DNA from: Bacteroidales bacterium
GTDB taxonomy: Bacteria; Bacteroidota; Bacteroidia; Bacteroidales; JAAUTT01
Direction of reading: 5' to 3'
DNA: 5,028 nucleotides
Assembly (NCBI GenBank): GCA_025350365.1
Contig: JANXXY010000197.1
Location: 1-5,028, forward strand
Under the pieces are notes generated by a model that had not been told where the DNA came from, searched no databases, and was given only the letters and a program-made list of their open reading frames with translations. The position numbers and the translations under genes are program-made. Below, piece by piece: positions 1-4,972 of the stretch (position 1 is the first letter of the stretch; each line of letters starts with the position of its first letter).

Positions 1-34
1 GCATAGTTTATTACTCGGGGATGTAGTTCAACCG

Positions 35-71
35 GGACTTCAAGTTGGGTCTTGCAGACCACATGAAGTCC
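35..71. other. Strong two-part stem-loop at the window edge
   Basis: Outer arms GGACTTCA (35-42) and TGAAGTCC (64-71) are perfectly complementary. Inside them GGTCT (48-52) and AGACC (56-60) pair around a 3-nt loop. The hairpin lies about 20 nt beyond the stop codon of the minus-strand DUF5615 gene, so it could stabilise or end that transcript. No T-run follows on the minus strand, so it is not a canonical intrinsic terminator. It could also be the end of a structured RNA or mobile element truncated by the window. I cannot assign it to a family. Confidence 0.5.
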
Positions 72-92
72 TATTTATTAGGCGGCGCAATT

Positions 93-434
93 TTATTCAA
101 TCTCTAAACAAGTTAAATCCTTTTGTTCCGGGTTATTTATAAAATCATCGATTGTATACTTATTTGTTTTCAATAACTCAGCAATTTCATTTGTTGTCAA
201 GTTCCCAGTCCTAATCCAAATTATTTTAGAAGGTAATCCATTTATTAGGCTTATATCATAAAAATCTGAATCAAAAGTCACAATAATATAATTCTGATTA
301 CGTGCAAATAGCCATATATCAGGATCTTCACAATCCATTAATCCAACATGGGAAACATGTTTACAATCAGGAAATGAATCATTTAGTTTATTTACAATAC
401 GAAATGAAATATTTTGGTCAAAAAGCAATCTCAT
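93..434 (-). CDS. DUF5615 PIN-like toxin (VapC45-type), partner of the DUF433 protein
   Basis: This 113-aa protein matches the short DUF5615/PIN-like family, predicted Mg-dependent RNases that act as toxins in type II toxin-antitoxin pairs. It opens with LLFDQNIS, the family's first-strand acidic motif (D6, N8). The central block ends in DPDIW (residues 37-41), typical of the D/E-P-x-I-W signature. It is followed by IVTFDSDF (51-58), where D55 and D57 would complete the acidic metal site. The C-terminal IIWIRTGN strand (71-78) is also characteristic. Length is normal and nothing looks broken. Its ATG overlaps the stop of the upstream DUF433 gene by one base (TAATG), so translation is probably coupled. 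The family and gene order are clear. RNase activity and toxicity are inferred from homologues, and the target RNA is unknown. Confidence 0.85.
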   Translation of the reverse strand: MRLLFDQNISFRIVNKLNDSFPDCKHVSHVGLMDCEDPDIWLFARNQNYIIVTFDSDFYDISLINGLPSKIIWIRTGNLTTNEIAELLKTNKYTIDDFINNPEQKDLTCLEIE

Positions 435-655
435 TATAAATATTGTAATTTATGTTCTCTATCAGCCGCATATGCTAAACAAGCTTTTATATCATCCATT
501 GTTAATTCCGGAAAATCCGAAATTATCTCGTTAAAAGTCATTCCTGTAGCTAACCAACCTAATACATCATAAACTGTAATTCTTGTATCCCTAACACAAG
601 GTTTTCCAAATCGTTTATTTGGATTTCTTTTTATAATTGACTTATAATTAATCAT
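434..655 (-). CDS. DUF433 antitoxin-like DNA-binding protein
   Basis: This 73-aa protein is a complete DUF433 domain, a small helix-turn-helix fold used by VapB45-type antitoxins. Visible signatures are the N-terminal RFGKPCVRDTRITVYDVLGW block (residues 15-34), then ATGMTFNEIISDFPELTMDDI (about 36-56), then the closing ACLAYAADRE (58-67). In this pairing the antitoxin is normally encoded first and the PIN-like toxin second, as here. It would bind and neutralise the DUF5615 product and probably repress its own promoter. The ATG at 655 lies only about 13 nt from the expected transcription start. No Shine-Dalgarno sequence is visible, which is ordinary in Bacteroidota. Family assignment is firm; the antitoxin role is inferred from context. 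Confidence 0.85.
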   Translation of the reverse strand: MINYKSIIKRNPNKRFGKPCVRDTRITVYDVLGWLATGMTFNEIISDFPELTMDDIKACLAYAADREHKLQYL

Positions 656-674
656 ATCATTATTTTTTACTTAA

Positions 675-705
675 CAAAGTTAGTTAAACCTGAATTCATT
701 AACAA
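675..705 (-). promoter_or_regulatory. Bacteroidota-type promoter of the toxin-antitoxin module
   Basis: On the minus strand a -7 element TAACTTTG (682-675) matches TAnnTTTG exactly. A TTG at 705-703 sits 20 nt upstream as the -33 element. Transcription would start near 668, leaving a very short AT-rich leader before the DUF433 ATG at 655. The module therefore has its own promoter and does not depend on the decayed genes upstream. Confidence 0.65.
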
Positions 706-752
706 TTAAAGTAAACTGTTTAGAAGTGCCTTTATTTGCATGTTACCCAACG

Positions 753-959
753 TTACATATAGGTTTTCAAGTAATGCTCTTCTAGTTGAGTTTTTGAAAC
801 AACTGAAACAAGTGATGGGTTTCGAAACATTAACAAGAAAATCTGGTGCATATAAAATTGACCAGTAAAAACAGCGCTTAAAATACCTGCAACTGTCCCA
901 ATTATGAATAATATTTCTACAATTATTGGGGCCATTCTGCTATAATTCAATTCTTTCAT
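753..959 (-). pseudogene. Frameshifted, truncated DUF4386-family membrane protein
   Basis: The 68-codon frame starts like a DUF4386 protein: a short N-terminus, then the hydrophobic IVEILFIIGTVAGILSAVFTGQ (residues 13-34), which fits the family's first membrane segment. After residue 34 this frame becomes unlike the family. The +1 frame, resuming at about 849, reads APDFLVNVS, the segment expected next, so a frameshift lies around 850-857 beside a four-base A/T run. Resemblance ends near 819, and the remaining ~180 codons of a typical DUF4386 protein (about 220-240 aa) are absent. The gene follows the alcohol dehydrogenase remnant by 9 nt in the same direction, so the two probably formed an operon. 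A functional product is very unlikely. Family recognition is from memory of the conserved N-terminus. Confidence 0.65.
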
Positions 960-968
960 TCGTATTCA

Positions 969-1893
969 TTATTTTATGGTTATTACCACATTCCCTTTTT
1001 TGTGTCCTTGGTCCACATACCTATGAGCCTCTACTATTTGTTCCATAGGGTAACGTTTGTCTATTACTGATCTAAGCTTTCCTGCCTCGCACAGTTCTTT
1101 AAGAAATATCAAGTCTTCAACTTTTAACTTAAAATTGCTTGTCAAAGCAAGAACGTTTAAATAGATTCCGGACTTCGTCAGGTTTTTTTTACGTTTTGAA
1201 GATGGAATCTTGCCTACTGCATCAAAAATAACATCATAAGTATCAACTTTTTGTGTAAAATCTTCTTTCGTGTAATCGATAATCTTATCGGCTCCCAGAG
1301 ATTTAACCATTTCCATATTTGCAGTACTGCATACTCCTGTAACTTCTGCCCCAAAGTGCTTGGCAAGTTGTATTGCAAAAGTACCAACACTACCGGAAGC
1401 TCCATAGATTAGTACCTTTTGACCTTTCTGAATATTTGCTTTTCTGAGATTAAGCAAGGCGGTTAATCCGCCATTTGAAACCGGGGCGGCTTCCTCGAAG
1501 GTCATATTGGTTGGTTTTATTGCAAGAATCCCATCTTCAGGCATACAGCGATATTGAGCATACGCACCAAATTCAAATTCAGTGGATGCAAAAACGGGAT
1601 CGCCTCTCTTAAACAGCGTAACATGTTTGCCCACTGCTGCAATTTCTCCGGCCAGTTCCATTCCAAGTATTTTTTTCCTTGGGCCTTTGAAACCAATCAT
1701 CATTCGCATTAGGGGCTTGAAAAAAAAATCCCTGACAGGTCCTAAACCAATCTCTAAACGCCGAATCTAAGTATCCCCTATGTGAACTGTTGTAGCATTT
1801 ACTTTTATCAGTACTTCATTATCTTTAGGAAAAGGCTTTTCAACTTCTTTAAACTGAAGAAACTCCGTATTTCGAACATAAAATTGCTTTCAT
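969..1893 (-). pseudogene. Decayed NAD(P)-dependent MDR-family alcohol dehydrogenase/quinone reductase
   Basis: The intact 246-codon frame (1709-969) is the C-terminal three quarters of a zinc-independent medium-chain dehydrogenase. It has KILGMELAGEIAAVGK (13-28), the nucleotide-binding loop YGASGSVG (102-109), LGADKIIDYTKEDF (138-151), and the usual ending GNVVITIK. The missing N-terminus is still in the DNA. Reading upstream in the same frame gives QFKEVEKPFPKDNEVLIKV and VNATTVHIGDT, then an in-frame TAG at 1769-1767, then IRRLEIGLGPVRDFFFKPL. The real start is probably ATG 1893 (MKAILCSKYG), which lies in another frame and hits TAA at 1851-1849. About 8 nt seem to be missing near 1857-1863. 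Reconstructed length is about 310 aa, close to the family's 320-330. A 246-aa product from the internal ATG would lack part of the GroES-like domain and is unlikely to work. Confidence 0.85.
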
Positions 1894-1942
1894 TTTTTCC
1901 ACTTCATCCAATGTACAAGTTTGTATTGTATTTTTTATTGAT

Positions 1943-1962
1943 AATACTTCGGTATTTTTTTT
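1943..1962 (+). terminator. Terminator-like hairpin with UUCG tetraloop, no gene upstream
   Basis: AATAC (1943-1947) and GTATT (1952-1956) pair around TTCG, giving a closing C(UUCG)G tetraloop. A run of eight Ts (1955-1962) overlaps and follows the 3' arm. The form is that of an intrinsic terminator on the plus strand. The stem is short and AT-rich. No plus-strand gene lies upstream, so it may end antisense transcription through the pseudogenes, or be a relic. Confidence 0.5.
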
Positions 1963-2174
1963 AAGATACTGATAGTGAGTGCAAAATCAAAAACTGAAAT
2001 TAATAGTAACTTTATATTAGTCAATCATTTAAAAATTATCCTATTTTCAAATTTTCAAATTCAACGAAGAGTTAAAATGATACACAACATGTAAATATAG
2101 TATAAATATGGCTAGGCAAAGCGCAACAATCTAACTTACATAACACATCGCTCTTCAATGATGTTTATCATAAT

Positions 2175-2188
2175 TTGATATATATCAT
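2175..2188. promoter_or_regulatory. FNR-like box upstream of the sulfur operon
   Basis: TTGATATATATCAT matches the FNR consensus TTGAT-N4-ATCAA at nine of ten defined bases and contains a perfect 12-bp palindrome (2176-2187). It lies about 150 nt before the flavoprotein start and 54 nt, centre to centre, from the CRP-like palindrome. Oxygen or redox control by a Crp/Fnr-family regulator is plausible, but AT-rich palindromes arise easily by chance. Confidence 0.4.
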
Positions 2189-2221
2189 AACCTGAAAAAA
2201 ATAAGTCTGATTTTTAGGTTA

Positions 2222-2229
2222 TACATTTG
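2222..2229 (+). promoter_or_regulatory. Candidate -7 element for the sulfur operon
   Basis: TACATTTG is an exact match to the Bacteroidota -7 consensus TAnnTTTG and lies 109 nt before the flavoprotein start. No TTG is seen at the -33 distance, so an activator would be needed, or the true promoter lies closer to the gene. The element overlaps the CRP-like palindrome by two bases. Confidence 0.35.
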
Positions 2230-2243
2230 TGAAAACTTTCACA
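2228..2243. promoter_or_regulatory. Perfect CRP-type palindrome
   Basis: TGTGAAAACTTTCACA fits the CRP consensus TGTGA-N6-TCACA with all ten defined bases. Its arms are a 7-bp perfect inverted repeat around a 2-bp centre. It sits 95 nt before the sulfur operon and overlaps the candidate -7 element, so its occupant could repress that promoter or activate one starting further downstream. A Crp/Fnr-family protein is the likely ligand; which one is unknown. Confidence 0.5.
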
Positions 2244-2265
2244 GTAAAAAATTATAATATTGTAT

Positions 2266-2282
2266 CAAGTAAAAGCTACTTG
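2266..2282 (+). repeat. Small inverted repeat in the operon leader
   Basis: CAAGTA (2266-2271) and TACTTG (2277-2282) are perfect complements around a 5-nt spacer. It lies between the CRP-like site and the flavoprotein start. It could be an operator half-site pair for a small repressor or a weak leader hairpin. No specific family is recognised. Confidence 0.3.
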
Positions 2283-2338
2283 CTTCTTGTGAACAAAAAT
2301 ATTTTGAATTGAAATTTTATCACTAACCAACAATAAAA

Positions 2339-3577
2339 ATGAAAAATATAGTTATTCTTGGTTCAGGAACCGCGGGAACCATCATGGCCAACAAGCTTCG
2401 TAAATCTTTACCTGCAAAAACGTGGAATATTACACTCGTTGATCGCGAAAGGAATCATTACTATCAACCGGGATTTCTGTTTATCCCGTTTGGGAGTTAT
2501 TCCGAAAGCGATGTTGTAAAACCAAAAGCTGGTTTTCTGCCATCGGGCGTTAATGTTATTTATACTGATATTGATAAGATTGAACCCCAACAGAACCATG
2601 TGCTTCTTGCAAAAAACAAATCATTGGGTTATGATTTTTTGATTATTGCCACCGGTGCGCAACTAAAGCCCGATGAGACACCCGGGTTGAAAGACAAGTT
2701 GTATTATAAAAATATTTTCGATTTCTACACACTTGCAGGATCTCTCGCATTATTCGAACTTTTTAAAACCTGGAAAGGTGGTAAACTGGTGATGGCCATT
2801 ACCGAATTGCCATTTAAATGCCCTGTTGCCCCTATAGAATTTGTTTGTCTTGCCGAAGCATTTTTTGAGAAAAAAGGAATGCGCGAAAAGATAGACATAA
2901 CGTTTGTAACTCCCTTGTCGGGTGCATTTACTAAACCTGTTTGCAGCGATGTGCTTACCGAAGTATTAGAAAAAAAAGGAATAAAGATTGTTACCGATTT
3001 TTACATTGAACGTATTGACAATGACACTAAAACATTAATATCATACGATGGCAAGGAAGTCCCCTTTGATGTGCTGGTGATCGTTCCTGTTAATAAAGGT
3101 GATGATATGATTGAACGCAGCGGTTTGGGCGATGATCTTAATTTTGTACCTGTTAACAAACATACCTTGCAACATGAGGTATACTATAACATATTTGCTG
3201 TTGGCGATGCCGCAGCTATTCCAACTTCCAAAGCCGGTTCGGTGGCGCACTTTGCAGCCGATGTGCTTTTCGAAAACATCATGAGTGCCATCAATGGAAA
3301 ACCTCTCGAAGCAAAATTTGACGGACATTCTAATTGTTATATCGAAACCGGCTATGGTAAAGCAACGCTGGTGGATTTTAACTATGATACCGAACCGCTG
3401 CCCGGCACTTATCCACTTGCAGGCATTGGCCCATTTAAATTATTATCCATTACGCGTATTAATCATTGGGGCAAATTAATGTTCCGTTGGATATACTGGT
3501 ATATACTTTTAAAAGCCCGTCCATTGCCCGTAAGTAACCATATGAGCATGGCGGGAAAGAAACAAGTAGTTAACTAA
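2339..3577 (+). CDS. Sulfide:quinone oxidoreductase-family flavoprotein
   Basis: This 412-aa protein belongs to the SQR / flavocytochrome c sulfide dehydrogenase family: FAD enzymes that oxidise sulfide to sulfane sulfur or polysulfide and reduce membrane quinone. The N-terminal dinucleotide fold has GSGTAG (8-13), then TLVDRERNHYYQPGFLFIPF (32-51), typical of SQR. The second site is IIATGA (102-107) and the third FAD contact is FAVGDAA (286-292). C161 in KCPVAPIEF (160-168) and C333 in NCYIETGYG (332-340) match the redox cysteine pair; the third cysteine of type I enzymes is not evident. A C-terminal hydrophobic/aromatic stretch (about 377-391) probably anchors it peripherally in the membrane. 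There is no signal peptide, so it likely faces the cytoplasm. Length is normal. It heads an apparent operon with sulfur-carrier genes. Subtype is uncertain, and a related polysulfide- or persulfide-acting enzyme is possible. Confidence 0.85.
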   Translation: MKNIVILGSGTAGTIMANKLRKSLPAKTWNITLVDRERNHYYQPGFLFIPFGSYSESDVVKPKAGFLPSGVNVIYTDIDKIEPQQNHVLLAKNKSLGYDFLIIATGAQLKPDETPGLKDKLYYKNIFDFYTLAGSLALFELFKTWKGGKLVMAITELPFKCPVAPIEFVCLAEAFFEKKGMREKIDITFVTPLSGAFTKPVCSDVLTEVLEKKGIKIVTDFYIERIDNDTKTLISYDGKEVPFDVLVIVPVNKGDDMIERSGLGDDLNFVPVNKHTLQHEVYYNIFAVGDAAAIPTSKAGSVAHFAADVLFENIMSAINGKPLEAKFDGHSNCYIETGYGKATLVDFNYDTEPLPGTYPLAGIGPFKLLSITRINHWGKLMFRWIYWYILLKARPLPVSNHMSMAGKKQVVN

Positions 3578-3639
3578 GTTCTGGATACTGGACACTGGTT
3601 TTGGCTCTAATTAAAAAACAAATATTTAAATTCAATATT

Positions 3640-3951
3640 ATGGCAGAAAAATTATTATCAGGTGTAACTGTAAAAGTGAACGCCGAAGGTTATTTCGAAG
3701 ACCTTAATCAATGGACTAAGGAAATGGCTGTTGAAATGGCCAAAGAATTTAACATTGAATTAACTGAAAAGCATTTTGAAGTAATTGATTATTTGCGTCA
3801 AAAACAGAAAACAGGAGAACAGCTTTCCATCCGTAAAGTAGGCAATTCCGGCATTACAGACATCAAAGGTTTGTATACACTTTTTCCCGGAGGACCACTT
3901 AAAATTTCATCGAAACTGGCAGGTATACCAAAGCCTGTTAGTTGTGTATAA
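3640..3951 (+). CDS. TusE/DsrC-family sulfur carrier with one C-terminal cysteine
   Basis: The protein is 103 aa, normal for DsrC/TusE. Family marks are GYFEDLNQWTKEMAVEMAKE (17-36), the helix containing HFEVIDYLR (45-53), and the flexible arm LYTLFPGGPLKISSKLAGIP (78-97) ending in KPVSCV. The penultimate C102 is the universal CysA that carries sulfur. The position 11 residues earlier, CysB in true dissimilatory DsrC, is Ser91, so this is TusE-like and cannot form the intramolecular disulfide/trisulfide used with DsrAB. I chose ATG 3640 because family members begin there; the in-frame TTG at 3601 would add 13 unrelated residues. It lies 62 nt after the SQR-family gene and 18 nt before the DsrE2-like gene, suggesting sulfur hand-off among the three products. 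A role in tRNA 2-thiolation (the TusE function) is less likely from context but not excluded. Confidence 0.85.
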   Translation: MAEKLLSGVTVKVNAEGYFEDLNQWTKEMAVEMAKEFNIELTEKHFEVIDYLRQKQKTGEQLSIRKVGNSGITDIKGLYTLFPGGPLKISSKLAGIPKPVSCV

Positions 3952-3969
3952 ACTTTTAAAACTTACAAT

Positions 3970-4476
3970 ATGACAACCCAAAAAGAAGAATATCCATTAA
4001 AAAAAGTTTTAATTATCTGTGCCAAAGGAAATATAGAAGATGTATATGCCGCTTTAATTATGGCCAATGGCGCTGTTATGGAAGGTATTGAAGCCAAGCT
4101 ATTTTTTACATTTTTTGGACTTGATGCCATAACAAAAAAACAAATGAACAGCCTCCATACAGCTACAGTTGGTAACCCCGCAATGCGCATGCCCGGAGGA
4201 CTCCCATTTTCCACGCTGCTGGGCGTATTGCCAGGTGTTGAAGCTGGTGTTTCGGCTATGATGAAAAGTCAGATGGAAAAACTCGACATTCCACCCGTAA
4301 AAGAATTTCTTGAAATGATAGTCGCCGGTGGTGGAGAAATTTTTGCCTGCAAGCTGGCCGCCGATATGTTTAAATTAACCAAAGATGACTTTACGGAAGA
4401 GGTGACGGATATCATCACTGTGGGTCAGCTTTACGAAATGTCCGGTGGCAACGGAACACAGATTATTTTCACATAA
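3970..4476 (+). CDS. DsrE2-like sulfurtransferase (DsrE/DsrF/DrsH-like family)
   Basis: This 168-aa protein resembles DsrE2-type members of the DsrE/F family, which carry sulfane sulfur as a cysteine persulfide. The first strand KKVLIICAKGNIEDVYAALI (11-30) is followed by GIEAKLFFTFFGLDAITKK (39-57), then VGNPAMRMPGG (67-77), a hydrophobic linker with LLGVLPGVEAGVSAMM (83-98), and EIFACKLAADMF (123-134). C127 in the FACKLAADMF motif is the probable persulfide-forming residue; C17 is a second cysteine. The protein is soluble or loosely membrane-associated. The 18-nt gap after the TusE-like gene argues for co-transcription, and in sulfur oxidisers DsrE-type proteins pass sulfur to DsrC/TusA-type carriers. 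No Shine-Dalgarno sequence is visible. Family is fairly certain; donor and acceptor are inferred. Confidence 0.8.
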   Translation: MTTQKEEYPLKKVLIICAKGNIEDVYAALIMANGAVMEGIEAKLFFTFFGLDAITKKQMNSLHTATVGNPAMRMPGGLPFSTLLGVLPGVEAGVSAMMKSQMEKLDIPPVKEFLEMIVAGGGEIFACKLAADMFKLTKDDFTEEVTDIITVGQLYEMSGGNGTQIIFT

Positions 4477-4493
4477 TTTTCATACCTATTCTT

Positions 4494-4555
4494 AAAGGTT
4501 GTCTTGAAAAACCATTTTCCATTAATTGTTCATACCGTGGCTTGAGACAACCTTT
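4494..4555 (+). terminator. Inverted repeat ending the sulfur operon
   Basis: AAAGGTTGTCT (4494-4504) and AGACAACCTTT (4545-4555) are perfect 11-bp complements separated by 40 nt, starting 17 nt after the DsrE2-like stop codon. The position fits a transcript end or a 3' stabilising structure. The loop is long and the following T content (GCATTTTAT) is weak, so it is not a classical intrinsic terminator. No target-site duplication is visible, which argues against a small transposable element. Confidence 0.5.
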
Positions 4556-4641
4556 GCATTTTATCAGTTAAAATAACTGCATAAACTCAAACATTAAAGT
4601 ACGATCCAATCTGAACTTTATAAAGCTCAGGTAAATTATTT

Positions 4642-4728
4642 GTCACTTTTTTGCCGAAAAAAGTAACCAAAAACTCTGACCGGCGGAACTCATTCCGTCT
4701 TGTTCCTCGACTTCATTCAAAAGCCGCC
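4642..4728. repeat. Interspersed noncoding repeat with palindromic head
   Basis: The head ACTTTTTT-GCCG-AAAAAAGT (4645-4664) is a perfect 8-bp hairpin, followed by AACCAAAAA. I recognise this GTAACCAAAA pattern from intergenic repeats common in Bacteroidota and other genomes. GGCGG (4682-4686) and CCGCC (4724-4728) would close a second, larger stem. No transposase is present. It is probably a non-autonomous or REP-like element; copy number cannot be judged from one window. Confidence 0.5.
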
Positions 4729-4890
4729 AATCAATATATGAGTCCAGTATAAAAAGTCTAAGTCATTCAAGATCTTTGTTTTAATTTAAATTTGTGACTG
4801 ATAAAAAGCCTACATTTATAACATGCATATTTATAACGAATTAACTATTTGTCAATAATTTTGTATATTACTGATAATCAGGCTATGAAT

Positions 4891-4906
4891 TGTTCCACGT
4901 GGAACA
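4891..4906. promoter_or_regulatory. parS: parS-like ParB-binding site
   Basis: TGTTCCACGTGGAACA is a perfect 16-bp palindrome. It matches the bacterial parS consensus TGTTtCACGTGaAACA except for a symmetrical pair of changes also found in parS of other phyla, such as Pseudomonas. parS loads ParB-CTP clamps for chromosome segregation and usually clusters near the replication origin. No parAB is visible here. It lies upstream of a promoter, so an operator for another palindrome-binding regulator is the alternative. Confidence 0.7.
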
Positions 4907-4912
4907 TATATA

Positions 4913-4944
4913 TTTGTTAATCAACATAATAATTCGTATCTTTG
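4913..4944 (+). promoter_or_regulatory. Bacteroidota-type promoter for the right-edge gene
   Basis: TTTG (4913-4916) and TATCTTTG (4937-4944) match the -33 and -7 elements with a 20-nt spacer. Transcription would begin near 4950, giving a leader of about 22 nt with AAGGGG just before the ATG. A perfect 7-bp inverted repeat, TATCTTT (4937-4943) with AAAGATA (4951-4957), covers the -7 element and the start site and could be an operator. Confidence 0.75.
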
Positions 4945-4972
4945 TTTACGAAAGATAAACACACAAGGGGAT

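Larger units (their letters stand above)
1894..2338. other. 445-nt intergenic region between divergent units
   Basis: No credible coding frame is present; the longest ATG-initiated frames I checked stop within a few codons. It holds, in order, a plus-strand terminator-like hairpin (1943-1962), a tandem TTTTCAAA-type repeat near 2043-2058, an FNR-like box (2175-2188), a CRP-like palindrome (2228-2243) and a small inverted repeat (2266-2282). The first part would also have carried the promoter of the decayed dehydrogenase, but no TAnnTTTG match was found there. Confidence 0.7.
4477..4972. other. About 500 nt without a gene
   Basis: No credible coding frame is seen between the sulfur operon and the gene starting at 4973. 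The stretch contains the post-operon inverted repeat (4494-4555), the interspersed repeat (about 4642-4728), two copies of ATTTATAAC 15 bp apart (4814-4822 and 4829-4837), the parS-like palindrome (4891-4906) and a promoter (4913-4944). A lone TAAATTTG at 4787-4794 matches the -7 consensus but has no -33 partner and no gene. Confidence 0.7.

Noticed and set aside
17..90. A tRNA gene starting at GGGGATG
   Set aside because: Acceptor-like and D-arm-like segments are present, but there is no proper 5-bp anticodon stem with a 7-nt loop, no T-loop GGTTCGA motif, and no matching 3' acceptor strand.
2..142. Open plus-strand frame at the left edge
   Set aside because: It runs antisense into the DUF5615 gene, has no recognisable protein motif, and is explained by short length and chance.
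742..830. Integron attC site next to the toxin-antitoxin module
   Set aside because: ACCCAAC and GTTGGGT fit the short core consensus, but no matching partner core at the right distance or extended paired stem is present, and no integrase is seen.
1782..1964. 60-aa plus-strand ORF and other small frames antisense to the dehydrogenase remnant
   Set aside because: They are low-complexity frames opposite recognisable coding sequence, with no start signal or known domain.
3041..3328. 95-aa minus-strand ORF inside the SQR-family gene
   Set aside because: It is a shadow of a well-supported gene and has no promoter or domain of its own.
3601..3639. Longer TusE-like protein starting at TTG 3601
   Set aside because: The 13 added residues do not resemble the family, and ATG 3640 gives the standard N-terminus and length.
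4494..4555. Small transposable element bounded by 11-bp inverted repeats
   Set aside because: It is only 62 bp long with no flanking duplication, and its position just after the operon favours a transcript-end structure.
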